Program-made: the position numbers and the translations under genes
Source: Halomonas llamarensis
Lineage (GTDB): Bacteria; Pseudomonadota; Gammaproteobacteria; Pseudomonadales; Halomonadaceae
Direction of reading: 5' to 3'
Length of the DNA: 59,922 nucleotides
Assembly: GCF_023555005.1 (NCBI RefSeq)
Contig: NZ_JAMJPJ010000019.1
Span: 1-59,922 of the forward strand
Shown here: piece by piece, positions 1 to 8,449 of the stretch
Position numbering within the stretch: the stretch's first letter is position 1
Layout: each line of letters begins with the position of its first letter
The notes under the pieces: generated by a model
Database searches by the model: none
What the model saw: the letters and a program-made list of their open reading frames with translations, nothing else
What the model was told of the DNA's origin: nothing

Positions 1-28
1 CGCTATGTGATGATTGATAGGCATCCAC

Positions 29-859
29 CTAGTAATGCCAAATCCATCGCGAAAACGGAAACTTAAGTACGTCATAAACGGTGCCAAATACGGCACAAGG
101 AAGTGCCAAATCCATCGCGCGTTTACACGTGCGGCGGGTTAGTACGTGGGCTGCCCGTACTCGGCCGGGGCCAACCGGGCCTTCAAAGCGAGCCGCCTGG
201 CTGTCGGTTTCCAGCAGGGTTAACGGCCCGAGACTACTGCGCAGGGCTTTTTGCATGGCTGGAATATCGTCGCTGGCTTCTAAGCGCAGGGCGGCATGCT
301 CGAAGGCTTCGTTGATGACACTGTCGGCCTGAGTGGCAAGGTGGGCGCCTACATGGGATGGCCAGAGCAGCGAACTGACCAGCATGGCACAGACGGCGCC
401 CAGCCCCAGTTCAGTAAGGCGTGCCACGGCGATATCAAAGATCCCGGCGGGCGCGCTGCCGCTGGAAATGACCACAATCAGCATAGCGGTGACGGATGCC
501 ATCAGGCAGCCGTAGGTATAGTTGTTACGCCACAGCGACCCCACGTAAGTGCATAGCATAATCCAGGCGGTCAGTATGCTAAGCGCGGGTACGCGGGCTT
601 GTGCGAACAGCACCATAATGGCAATACCCGCCACGGCACCCATTAAGGTGCCGACAAGCTGGCAGATACCTTTCTCGACCACCATGCCGCTCATCGGGCG
701 GATCTGCAGAAATGCCGCCGAGATCAGCGCCCAATAGGGGCGCTCCAAGTCGAACAAAAGCGCGATATAGAGGGCAAGCATCATCGCGAGGGTGGTCTTG
801 ATCGCAAACTTGACCGCCGTGGTATTGGGCGTCAGGTAGGTGCTAACAAACGGCGACAT
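29..859 (-). pseudogene. FUSC-family efflux pump, 3'-truncated
   Basis: The 276-residue product starts with a run of hydrophobic helices (about residues 15-170) typical of the N-terminal half of FUSC/AaeB-type inner-membrane pumps for aromatic acids. It then has a short cytoplasmic stretch and stops. Family members are usually about 650-700 residues, so the second membrane half is missing. The last ~30 residues are not family-like and are encoded by a region holding a 16-bp direct repeat (36-51 and 104-119), which suggests a rearranged 3' end. It follows the HlyD gene by 3 bp and the DUF1656 gene lies before that, the usual AaeXAB-type order. Probably non-functional; a naturally short FUSC protein is the alternative. 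Confidence 0.65.
36..119. repeat. 16-bp direct repeat at broken FUSC 3' end
   Basis: The sequence TGCCAAATCCATCGCG occurs at 36-51 and again at 104-119, with the shorter TGCCAAAT also at 82-89. On the coding strand the repeat makes the last FUSC codons unusual. A short tandem duplication or the scar of a small mobile sequence would both explain it. Confidence 0.6.
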
Positions 860-862
860 GGG

Positions 863-1783
863 TTACTCGGACTGTTCGGCAGGTTGGATGCGCACCGTTG
901 CTGTCATACCGACGCTCAACAGGGTGTCATCAGGAACGTTTTCTAGTGCAATGCGTACGGGAATACGTTGCGCCAGGCGCACCCAGCTAAAGGTGGGTTT
1001 CACTTGAGGTAGTAACTGCTGGTTAAGGGTGGTGTTGCTATCGGCAATGCCTCGACCAATACCCGCCACCCGGCCCTCCAGGTGGGTGTCGCCGCTCATC
1101 AGAATCACATCCACCGGATCGCCCACGTTGATGGAGGTCATTTTGGTCTCTTCGAAGTAGCCCACCACGTAGAAGGAGTTGTCAGCGATCAGCGCCATCA
1201 CCGGCGTACCGCGATTAGCGTAAGTGCCAGCGGTGAGATGTACGTTGAGGATATGCCCGCTGACCGGTGCGGTTATTTGGGTGCGCGCTAAATCAAGCTG
1301 GGCGCTGGCCAGCTCCGCCTGGGCCTGCTGTAAATCGGCTTCGGCAATGCGCGAGTTAATCTGGGCGATTTGCTGGTTTTCTGCGCTGATAGCATGGTTG
1401 TTGCTCAATTGATTTCGTCGGCCCTCTTCTGCACGGTTCAGCTCCAGGGTAGCTCTGCGGTGCTCGACCGTAGCCTTGGCGCTTTCGACCACAGCTTGGT
1501 AACGCGTGTCGTCGATTTCAAATAGCGTATCGCCTTGGGCAACATCGTCGGTGTCCGCCACTTCAAGCGTGCGCACCCAGCCAGAGACATCTGGGGCAAC
1601 GGTGACGACTTCGGCATGGATGCGGGCGTCGCGCGTCCAGGGAGTATAAAGGTAGTACCGCCATAGCCATGCACCGGCGGCAATGGCAATCGCGACAATA
1701 ACGAGGGTGAGTAAAATACGAAGCGAAGGGCGCATCAATGACTCTCTTAGAGGGTTCTCAAGGGCTTTCTCAAGGGCTTTCAA
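863..1783 (-). CDS. HlyD/EmrA-type membrane fusion protein
   Basis: A 306-residue periplasmic adaptor. It has one N-terminal membrane helix (about residues 20-42), then a biotinyl-lipoyl-like domain beginning near VAPDVSGWV, a central alpha-hairpin rich in Glu/Gln/Ala (about 95-170), and the returning lipoyl and beta-barrel domains (ITAPVSGHILNV onward). Such adaptors join an inner-membrane pump to an outer-membrane channel. Its start overlaps the end of the DUF1656 gene by 14 bp and the FUSC gene follows 3 bp after its stop, so the three are one operon of the AaeX-AaeA-AaeB kind (aromatic carboxylic acid efflux). The substrate here is not shown by the sequence. Confidence 0.88.
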   Translation of the reverse strand: MKALEKALENPLRESLMRPSLRILLTLVIVAIAIAAGAWLWRYYLYTPWTRDARIHAEVVTVAPDVSGWVRTLEVADTDDVAQGDTLFEIDDTRYQAVVESAKATVEHRRATLELNRAEEGRRNQLSNNHAISAENQQIAQINSRIAEADLQQAQAELASAQLDLARTQITAPVSGHILNVHLTAGTYANRGTPVMALIADNSFYVVGYFEETKMTSINVGDPVDVILMSGDTHLEGRVAGIGRGIADSNTTLNQQLLPQVKPTFSWVRLAQRIPVRIALENVPDDTLLSVGMTATVRIQPAEQSE

Positions 1784-1988
1784 GTAAGACGGTAAAGATA
1801 AAGGTGGTGGCAGCCGTGAGGATCACAAACAGGGAGATGTCGAACCAGGCCTCGTACCAGAGGGCGTACTCGCCTACCACCCAGTGCAGCAGCGAGCGAA
1901 AGGCGAGTGTAGCAACAAAGCCCATTAGCGCGTAGATCAGTAAAGGGCTTAAATAGATGCCACCAACGGCGATTTCTTGAAGACCCAT
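1770..1988 (-). CDS. DUF1656 (AaeX-like) small membrane protein
   Basis: A 72-residue protein starting MGLQEIAVGG with two hydrophobic helices (about 12-30 and 48-68), the size and shape of AaeX/DUF1656 proteins that head FUSC efflux operons. The reading frame stays open upstream to 2147, but the ATG at 1988 begins the family-like sequence, so I chose it. It overlaps the HlyD gene by 14 bp and is presumably translationally coupled to it. Its exact role in the pump is unknown in the family. Confidence 0.8.
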   Translation of the reverse strand: MGLQEIAVGGIYLSPLLIYALMGFVATLAFRSLLHWVVGEYALWYEAWFDISLFVILTAATTFIFTVLLESP

Positions 1989-2470
1989 AACATCCTCAAA
2001 TGACCTGGAAGTAACGAAAAGGGGAAGGTGGGGCGGAATATCTAACGACGAGTCAGATATTGAATTGCCACCTGCTAATAAGCTAACCACCAGTATAGAG
2101 AGAAAGTACTTCTTGTCCCATATCGCCAAGCGGCGTACATGGCCCACTCTTGCATGTCGGCACTACCCAGAAAAAGTGCAGTAGTACCAAGCCCAATAAG
2201 CGGGCTTAGAGAGTGGCATGGCAACCTGTACATGCGGCGTCCCGATGTTTTAAACGAGCTTGGTTAGGCAATTCTGCCGACATTTTAGTTAGCGTGTAAA
2301 CAGTATGATTTTTATGCGAATGTTAATTCTTATGATTTACATCAATTGACTATCTATATAGAATCGCAAACAAAAGAACACCTCATTCGCATTTGTGAAA
2401 CGCTAAGAGGTGCATTTGTTTTCGGGCGGCTCATAACGCTTTGATAAACCTTCCTCAAGGGAAAAACACA
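1989..2470. other. Divergent intergenic region, efflux operon / siderophore receptor
   Basis: About 480 bp separate the DUF1656 gene (leftward) from the TonB receptor gene (rightward). No convincing gene was found. The right half (2300-2400) is AT-rich and carries a Fur-box-like site at 2316-2334, so the receptor promoter is probably there. Confidence 0.5.
2316..2334 (+). promoter_or_regulatory. Fur-box-like site before siderophore receptor
   Basis: By eye, 13 of 19 positions match the classic Fur consensus (three GATAAT-like hexamers); the core is AATGTTAATTCTTATG. It lies about 140 bp before the receptor start in an AT-rich stretch. Fur control of TonB siderophore receptors is common; this individual site is a prediction. 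Confidence 0.45.
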
Positions 2471-4813
2471 ATGGCACTCTCCAAGAAAAAAGCGTTGGCA
2501 ACCGCGCTTGAACCCCACGCCCCGACAACTAATACGCCATCGCTGGGTCGCACCGTCATGGCGGCGAGCGCCTGTATGCTAGCGGCTGCTAGCTTTAATG
2601 CCCAGGCGCAGTCTAACGATGCCCCCGCTGCAGAGTTAGATACCGTTACGGTAACGGGCTATCGCGGTACCTTTATGAATAGCGTGAAGTATCAGCGCAG
2701 CGTGCAAGAGACGCCGCGTATCGTGACGGTGTTAACCAATGATTTGTTGGAAGATCAGAACGTCACCGAGCTACGCGATGCGTTGCGTAACGTGTCAGGT
2801 ATCAGCCTGCAAGCAGGTGAAGGTAATCCGCCCGGCGGCGATCAGCTGAAAATCCGTGGCTTTAACGCCCGTGATGACATCAACGTCAACGGCTCGCGTG
2901 ATCTGGGTAACTACTTCCGTGATCCCTTCTATGTTGATCAAATCGAAGTGATTAAAGGTCCAAACTCGGCCTTCTCAGGGCGTGGCTCTGCCGGTGGTAC
3001 GATTAACTTCGTGACCAAAAAACCGCTGTTGGAAGACCGCAATCGCGTTGAAACCTCAGTCGGTACGGATGCACTGTTCCGTGTTACCGGCGACTTCAAT
3101 CGCCGTATTGATGACAACAGTGCGCTACGTCTCAATGTGATGAATCATACGCAAGACGTTCCTGGCCGTGATGAGACCAACCAGGAACGCCATGGTTTTT
3201 ATGCGGCCTATGTATGGGGCCTGGAAAGCGACACTCAAGTAGAAGTCGACTTCCTGCACACGCGCCAGAATAACCTGGAAGATAAAGGCCTGCCGTTTGA
3301 CCGGGCAGGTTTCAGTGGCGATACCGCTGAGCTGACCGAGAAAGGAGGAGAGCGGACGCCGGGTGGTCAGCGCGCGCCTGATGGCTATTACACCGGCAAG
3401 CTGCCGCCAGGGATCGACTTCAGCAACTTCTACGGCCATAAAGACGACTATCAGGACATCGACGTTGACCAGCTGGGCGTGGCGGTCGAGCACCGCTTTA
3501 GCGATCAGGTCGCGGTGCGCAACCAGTTCCGCGCTAGCCGGGTACACAACGATTCGATCACCTCATCGCCGCGGTTGATCATTCCAGAAGCGGCATGGGG
3601 CAGCGGTGATTTTTCTCAGGCGCAGGTACGTGGTGACTTGAAACCCCGTGACCAGGAAGACCTTTCGTTCTTCAACCAAACGGACGTGATTACGTCGTTT
3701 GAAACCGGCGGGCTGTCGCACGATCTGGTTGTGGGCGCTGAGCTTGGCTATGTGGATATCGAAAACGAGCGTCGTCCGGATGTAAAAGGCCCGGCGACGG
3801 ACCTCTATAACCCGGCATCGCGGACGCGGCCCAGCGCGCCTTATGACGGCTCGCGCCACCGCTTGGAGTCCGAACAAGTCGGCTTGTATGCGTTGGATAC
3901 CATCGCGCTGAATCCGAAGTGGGATCTGCACAGCGGGGTACGCTGGGATCACGTTAAATCGACGGCAACCGACTCTGGCTATGACGACCCCATCGGGGCA
4001 ACATCGCGTACCGACAGCGAGTGGAGCGGTAACCTGGGGCTGGTCTTCAAGCCAACGCAAAATGGTTCTATTTACGCGTCAGTCGGCACCGCGTTTGACG
4101 TTACCGGCACCTTTGATCGTGGCTTAGTGCAGTTGGCCGGGGGCGGCAGTGCTGAGGGAGGCGGACGCGAAGACATTATCGATGAAGCCGCTTTCGATAC
4201 CGACCCTGAAAAGACAATCGCCTACGAAGTGGGTACAAAATGGAACCTGGCCGATAATCTGCTTGTCAGTGCTGCGTTGTTCCGTACCGACAAAACCAAC
4301 GCACGTACACCGGCTCAAGGCGGTGGCGATATGCTCGACGTGCTGGATGGCGAGCAGCGCGTGGAAGGCTTCGAGGTTGGGGCAATGGGTAGCTTGACGC
4401 CCGCTTGGAACCTTTATACCAGTTATACCTTTATGGACTCTGAAGTGCGCAGTTCCAACAACTCATGGGAAGAAGGCTCGCGTTTAGGCGGCACGCCAGA
4501 GCATACCTTTAACCTTTGGACCACCTACGATGTGCTGCCCGAGTGGACCGTTGGTGGTGGGATGGAATATGTCGATGACCAGGTCAATAATGTGGCTTCA
4601 AAGCCAGGTGGACGCCGTCGCCAGGTTGAGATTGATAGCTATACGGTCTTCCATGCGTCTACCACGTATCGCTTCACGCAAGATCTGCAGCTGCGCGTTA
4701 ATGCCTTCAATCTGGCCGATGAAGAGTACATTTCACAAGTGGCCGAAGGCGGTGCTCAGGGCATTCCCGGTCCAGGGCGTCATGTGATTGCCAGCTTGCG
4801 CTACGACTTTTAA
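2471..4813 (+). CDS. TonB-dependent (catecholate-type) siderophore receptor
   Basis: A 780-residue outer-membrane receptor. A long signal region ends near AQAQ (about residue 45). It is followed by a TonB-box-like ELDTVTVTG, a plug domain (RNVSGISLQAGEG, KGPNSAFSGRGSAGG, FVTKKP) and a 22-strand-type barrel ending in the aromatic terminus LRYDF. It resembles Fiu-type catecholate receptors, and the PiuC-type hydroxylase gene directly after it (4840) is the usual Fiu/PiuA neighbour. I chose the ATG at 2471 because AAGGG sits 9 bases upstream; an in-frame TTG at 2441 is the alternative. A Fur-box-like site upstream suggests iron repression. Confidence 0.93.
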   Translation: MALSKKKALATALEPHAPTTNTPSLGRTVMAASACMLAAASFNAQAQSNDAPAAELDTVTVTGYRGTFMNSVKYQRSVQETPRIVTVLTNDLLEDQNVTELRDALRNVSGISLQAGEGNPPGGDQLKIRGFNARDDINVNGSRDLGNYFRDPFYVDQIEVIKGPNSAFSGRGSAGGTINFVTKKPLLEDRNRVETSVGTDALFRVTGDFNRRIDDNSALRLNVMNHTQDVPGRDETNQERHGFYAAYVWGLESDTQVEVDFLHTRQNNLEDKGLPFDRAGFSGDTAELTEKGGERTPGGQRAPDGYYTGKLPPGIDFSNFYGHKDDYQDIDVDQLGVAVEHRFSDQVAVRNQFRASRVHNDSITSSPRLIIPEAAWGSGDFSQAQVRGDLKPRDQEDLSFFNQTDVITSFETGGLSHDLVVGAELGYVDIENERRPDVKGPATDLYNPASRTRPSAPYDGSRHRLESEQVGLYALDTIALNPKWDLHSGVRWDHVKSTATDSGYDDPIGATSRTDSEWSGNLGLVFKPTQNGSIYASVGTAFDVTGTFDRGLVQLAGGGSAEGGGREDIIDEAAFDTDPEKTIAYEVGTKWNLADNLLVSAALFRTDKTNARTPAQGGGDMLDVLDGEQRVEGFEVGAMGSLTPAWNLYTSYTFMDSEVRSSNNSWEEGSRLGGTPEHTFNLWTTYDVLPEWTVGGGMEYVDDQVNNVASKPGGRRRQVEIDSYTVFHASTTYRFTQDLQLRVNAFNLADEEYISQVAEGGAQGIPGPGRHVIASLRYDF

Positions 4814-4839
4814 GCCTTAGCTTTGAAGCGAGTTACATT

Positions 4840-5520
4840 ATGATTGTTAGTTTCGATAACGTTCTGACACCTGAAGAACTGGCGGCCATGCGCCGCCAGC
4901 TTCATGGCGCTGAGTGGGCCCGCGGCATTAGCGCTGGCCCTCAGGCCAAACAGGTGAAAAAGAACTTACAAATTCCCGAAAGCTCAGATGTGCTGCGTGA
5001 TTTACGCATGCAGGTGATGCGCGCGCTAAATCGTACCCCCGAGATCATGAGTGCGGTAATGCCGTTTAAAATCATTCCGCCGAACTTCAACCGTTACACT
5101 ATCGAAGATAGCCATTACGGTAAGCACATTGATAGCACCTTGCGCGCGCTGCCGGACGGTAGCTACCTGCGCACGGATGTGTCAGCGACGCTGTTTTTAT
5201 CTGACCCCGAAGAGTACGAAGGCGGCGAACTGAAAATCATCGATACGTTTGGTGAGCAATCGGTAAAACTGTCCGCCGGTAGCTTGGTCGCGTATCCATC
5301 AGGGTCGCTGCATGAAGTGACGCCAGTGACGAAAGGTGAGCGGTTGGGCTGCTATATGTTCATGCAAAGTCTGATTCGCGACACAGAAAAGCGCCGCCTG
5401 CTTTATGAAATGGATAATTCGTTACGTCGTCTGAGGGCGGAGCAAGGCGAGGCGCATGAGGAATTGGTCGCTTTAACAGGCACCTACAATAACTTGGTGC
5501 GAATGTGGTCTGAGTGTTGA
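4840..5520 (+). CDS. piuC: PKHD-type Fe(II)/2-oxoglutarate hydroxylase PiuC/YbiX
   Basis: A 226-residue protein matching the YbiX/PiuC family of prolyl-4-hydroxylase-like dioxygenases in length and content. The iron ligands are visible as H96-x-D98 (SHYGKHIDS) and H158 (SGSLHEV), and R168 is the likely 2-oxoglutarate anchor. Family members sit next to TonB siderophore receptors and are iron-repressed; the substrate remains undefined. It starts 26 bp after the receptor gene, so the two form an operon, and a strong terminator follows at 5588-5615. Confidence 0.93.
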   Translation: MIVSFDNVLTPEELAAMRRQLHGAEWARGISAGPQAKQVKKNLQIPESSDVLRDLRMQVMRALNRTPEIMSAVMPFKIIPPNFNRYTIEDSHYGKHIDSTLRALPDGSYLRTDVSATLFLSDPEEYEGGELKIIDTFGEQSVKLSAGSLVAYPSGSLHEVTPVTKGERLGCYMFMQSLIRDTEKRRLLYEMDNSLRRLRAEQGEAHEELVALTGTYNNLVRMWSEC

Positions 5521-5587
5521 TAGGTAAGAGTGTTGATAGATTGAGTTGATAGATTGAGTCGACTAGCTCGCTGCAAGGTCGTTTTCT

Positions 5588-5615
5588 GCCGGTGCCGATG
5601 TGCACCGGCCTTTTT
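5588..5615 (+). terminator. Rho-independent terminator after piuC
   Basis: An 8-bp GC stem (GCCGGTGC / GCACCGGC) with a 6-base loop is followed by CTTTTT. It closes the receptor-piuC operon. Confidence 0.85.
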
Positions 5616-5804
5616 GTGAGTAGGTGTCGGGTTTAGGTTTGCTGGGATAGTGGTCGAGCTGAACGAATCCTACGAGGCCCAGTTCGAACGTTGCTGGTTT
5701 AGCTTTCTGATGAGGGGCTCCGCGAAGGAGTAACAGTATAGGAGGTTGGATCTGTTTTTATTGCGCCTGTTGATTTATGGCGTCGGTAGAGGTAACTTAA
5801 ATAT

Positions 5805-5823
5805 GTGAATGAGAATCAGTTTT
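5805..5823 (+). promoter_or_regulatory. Fur-box-like site before 122-aa gene
   Basis: GTGAATGAGAATCAGTTTT matches the Fur consensus at about 13 of 19 positions and contains the frequent core AATGAGAATCA. It lies 17 bp before the ATG at 5840, a position suited to repression. Confidence 0.5.
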
Positions 5824-5839
5824 ATCTATAGGTGAACCC

Positions 5840-6208
5840 ATGACCGCTGAACAGCGACAACTGCGTCAAACGCTTATTTTTCTGCGTACCTCGTTTGAAG
5901 CCGTGCAGCACTCTATTGCCGGCCGCCTTGATGACCCACTGCCGTGTTGGCTCGATGCGAGCCTGCTTGCCATGTTGAGCCGCGAACTCAAACGCTGTTA
6001 CCAAGAAGCCGCATTGGTAAACCCGCCTGTTGCCAAGCAAGTGCTCAGTGCTTCCCACCACAGTGATTTGCTACTTAAACAGTGCCCCGGCGTGCTAAGT
6101 AGTGCTGTGTGCCACCGCCAACTCGGGGCAGTATTGCTGCCGCTAGATGCGGCGATTTCTCTTCTTACCTACCCAGAAAAACGCCGCTGGCCGTGGCAAA
6201 GGCGCTGA
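5840..6208 (+). CDS. Unknown protein, putatively iron-regulated
   Basis: I do not recognise this 122-residue protein. It has no signal peptide or membrane helix, is mostly alpha-helical in composition, has four Cys (CWLD, RCYQEA, QCPGV, VCHRQ) and ends in a basic tail (EKRRWPWQRR). The start is the ATG preceded by AGGTGA. A Fur-box-like site directly upstream and the neighbouring siderophore receptor suggest an iron-starvation role, but the sequence does not show a function. Confidence 0.6.
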   Translation: MTAEQRQLRQTLIFLRTSFEAVQHSIAGRLDDPLPCWLDASLLAMLSRELKRCYQEAALVNPPVAKQVLSASHHSDLLLKQCPGVLSSAVCHRQLGAVLLPLDAAISLLTYPEKRRWPWQRR

Positions 6209-6280
6209 TCTAGCCGTGTGTAGGCGTTGGTTTCACGCGTGCATCACGCGGCATTTTGTCTATCTTGATGGAAGGTGATG

Positions 6281-6310
6281 CATCGATATGCCATCGTGAG
6301 ATATCGATAT
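6281..6310 (+). promoter_or_regulatory. Repeated ATCGATAT element before flavoprotein gene
   Basis: CATCGATAT (6281) and the palindrome ATATCGATAT (6301) lie 20 bp apart, centre to centre, just before the ribosome site of the flavoprotein gene. A wider CTTGAT...ATCAAG pair (6264-6320) frames them. This could be an operator; the regulator is unknown. Confidence 0.3.
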
Positions 6311-6330
6311 TACTATCAAGGAGACACATC

Positions 6331-7797
6331 ATGCAGCAGCGTCATACCGATGTCGCCGTGATTGGCGCTGGCAGCGCGGGGCTTAGCGCTTGGCACGCGG
6401 CAAAAAAACACACTGATGACGTGGTCTTGGTCGAAGCTGGCGAGTACGGCACTACCTGCGCACGCGTCGGGTGTATGCCCTCGAAGTTACTGATTGCCGC
6501 CGCAGAGGCCGCGCAGCGTGCGCGGAGCGCCAACACCTTCGGAGTGAATGTCAGCGGTATTGAGGTGGATGGAAAAGCGGTAATGGCGCGGGTTAAAGGC
6601 GAGCGTGACCGCTTTGTGGGTAACGTGCTCAAATCCATGAAGCGCATTCCTGAATCTCATCGTATTCGCGGGCATGCGCGTTTTATCCAGCCGCATACGT
6701 TGCAAATTGACGACCATACCCAGCTCACCGCCAACGCGATTATCATCGCCACCGGATCACGCCCGATTTGGCCAGGGATGCTTGAGCCCGCTGGCGATCG
6801 TTTGATTGTTAATGATGACGTGTTCGAGTGGGACACGCTGCCTGAGTCGATGGCAGTATTCGGTCCTGGCGCGATCGGCCTGGAGCTAGGTCAAGCACTT
6901 AGCCGACTGGGCGTGCGTACCCGCATGTTCGGTGTGGGCGGCGCGATTGGTCCACTGCAATCGGAAAAGGTGCGTCAAACGGCTGACGAGGTGTTCAGCC
7001 GGGAGTTCTACCTTGATGCTGACGCTGAGGTAAAGCACATTGAGCGCCAAGACGACGGCGTAGCGATTACCTTTATCGAGCGGGATAGTGGTCGCGAGCT
7101 GACCGAAACCTTTGATTACCTACTCGCCGCCACCGGGCGCCGCCCCAATATCGATAAGCTCGATATTGAAAACGCCGAGCTTGCCCTGAACGAGCGCGGC
7201 GTGCCCAATTTCAACCGTTTTACCCTTCAGTGCGCGAATGCCGACGACAGCGACAGCCATATTTTTATCACCGGTGATGCGAATCAGGCGGTACCGTTTT
7301 TGCATGAGGCGATTACCGAGGGGCAGATTGCCGCGCGCAACGCCGCTAATCTCGAGAACGTACAAATCGGACGGCGCCATGTGCCGCTATCGGTGGTGTT
7401 TACCGAACCGCAAATAGCCACAGTAGGGAATAGCCGACCGGCATTAGAAGCGCGTTACGGCGGCTGCGACTGCATCGCGGAGGGCGGCGCTTCGTTTGAT
7501 GATCAAGGGCGTGCCACTGTGATGGGTGAAAACCACGGGTATATGGCACTTTTTTCTGAGCACGGCAGCGGGCAGTTTTTGGGCGCGGAGCTTTTAGGGC
7601 CGCAAGTCGAGCACATGGCACATTTATTGGCCTGGGCGTTGGAGCAGAAACTCACCGTCAGTGAAATGCTGACGATGCCGTTTTATCATCCTGTGTTGGA
7701 AGAGGGATTACGTACCGGGTTGCGTGACCTGAATGCTAACTTGAAACAAGGCCTTGTGATTACCGAACGCTGTATGGAGTGTGGGCCAGGGGATTAA
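6331..7797 (+). CDS. Dihydrolipoamide-dehydrogenase-like FAD disulfide oxidoreductase
   Basis: A 488-residue class I pyridine-nucleotide disulfide oxidoreductase. FAD motif GAGSAG is at about 12-17, the redox-active pair is C43/C48 (TTCARVGCMPSK), a NAD-binding GPGAIGLELG is near 180, a second FAD motif TGDAN lies near 340, and the His-containing FYHPVLEEG of the dimer interface is near the C-terminus. It ends with an extra ERCMECGPGD. No E1/E2 dehydrogenase genes are nearby, so it is probably a stand-alone Lpd paralogue. The start at 6331 has AAGGAG 7 bases upstream; the frame opens earlier at 6256. It may instead reduce another disulfide or a metal. Confidence 0.85.
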   Translation: MQQRHTDVAVIGAGSAGLSAWHAAKKHTDDVVLVEAGEYGTTCARVGCMPSKLLIAAAEAAQRARSANTFGVNVSGIEVDGKAVMARVKGERDRFVGNVLKSMKRIPESHRIRGHARFIQPHTLQIDDHTQLTANAIIIATGSRPIWPGMLEPAGDRLIVNDDVFEWDTLPESMAVFGPGAIGLELGQALSRLGVRTRMFGVGGAIGPLQSEKVRQTADEVFSREFYLDADAEVKHIERQDDGVAITFIERDSGRELTETFDYLLAATGRRPNIDKLDIENAELALNERGVPNFNRFTLQCANADDSDSHIFITGDANQAVPFLHEAITEGQIAARNAANLENVQIGRRHVPLSVVFTEPQIATVGNSRPALEARYGGCDCIAEGGASFDDQGRATVMGENHGYMALFSEHGSGQFLGAELLGPQVEHMAHLLAWALEQKLTVSEMLTMPFYHPVLEEGLRTGLRDLNANLKQGLVITERCMECGPGD

Positions 7798-7877
7798 CGC
7801 GGGAATGATATAAGTCAGGTTTTGATACGGTTGCAAAAAATAATACTTCTTATTATGCTTTTAGGGTGATAGGTTTG

Positions 7878-7893
7878 AATAAGAATCGTTAGC
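7878..7893 (+). promoter_or_regulatory. Weak Fur-box-like site
   Basis: AATAAGAATCGTTAGC agrees with the Fur core at 12 of 16 positions, about 50 bp before the small exported protein gene. It is weaker than the sites at 2316 and 5805. Confidence 0.3.
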
Positions 7894-7944
7894 AGTAAGT
7901 GCGGTTTATCGTCCAAATCTTCAACCATCAGCAAGGAGTCATTT

Positions 7945-8319
7945 ATGAAACGTATTGCCCTGGTAATGTTAGCCGGTCTTTTAGGCAGCGGTATGGCCGT
8001 GGCGGATCAGCACGAGCGCGCTGACCACTTTGAAGGTAAAGAAGCTAAAACGCTGGAAGAAGCGGTGACGAATTTCTCTGAAGGTAATGCGCGTCTTGCC
8101 GAGCTGATTTCAGCTGATTCGATTTCCAATGAGCAAATGGGCGAAATTCACATGGTCACTTACACCATTGAGAATGCGCTGCAAAAAATTGACGCGGAAG
8201 TCGAAGCGATGGCGGTCTCGCTGGAGGAAGTTCACTTAGGATCTGAAACGCTGGATCAAGAGCGCGTTGCCACTAACGGCGCGGACTTCCTGGAGGCTGC
8301 GCAGACACTGGTTGAATAA
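7945..8319 (+). CDS. Small exported protein, DUF6746-like
   Basis: A 124-residue protein with a clear signal peptide (MKRIALVMLAGLLGSGMAVA, cleavage before DQ) and an acidic helical mature part. It contains EGKEAKTLEEAVTNFSEGN and HMVTYTIENALQKI, which I associate with the DUF6746 family of periplasmic proteins in marine gammaproteobacteria. The function of that family is not known to me. The ribosome site AAGGAG lies 8 bases before the ATG, and a strong terminator follows at 8343-8374, so it is monocistronic. Confidence 0.75.
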   Translation: MKRIALVMLAGLLGSGMAVADQHERADHFEGKEAKTLEEAVTNFSEGNARLAELISADSISNEQMGEIHMVTYTIENALQKIDAEVEAMAVSLEEVHLGSETLDQERVATNGADFLEAAQTLVE

Positions 8320-8342
8320 CTCACTCGTTATTTCTTGCAACT

Positions 8343-8374
8343 CAAGCGGCCCGGTCATTTGATCGGGCCGCTTG
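8343..8374. terminator. Bidirectional terminator
   Basis: An 11-bp perfect GC stem (CAAGCGGCCCG / CGGGCCGCTTG) with a 10-base loop lies between the convergent DUF6746-like and DUF3047 genes. There is no long T run, but position and stem strength fit a terminator. Confidence 0.7.
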
Positions 8375-8449
8375 GGTTGGAGCAGCGATTGGGTTGGTGC
8401 CGCGTTAGCGTCACGCTGCAATTTTGTCGTCAACGTCAGTATTGAACGC

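Larger units (their letters stand above)
5521..5839. other. Intergenic region between piuC and unknown iron-linked gene
   Basis: It begins with a small GTTGATAG-type tandem repeat (about 5516-5556), then the piuC terminator, then about 190 bp without a recognisable gene, and ends with a Fur-box-like site at 5805-5823. Nothing tRNA-like was found. Confidence 0.45.

Noticed and set aside
5640..5720. Possible tRNA (GTTCGAAC-like stretch)
   Set aside because: No acceptor or anticodon stem could be paired around it.
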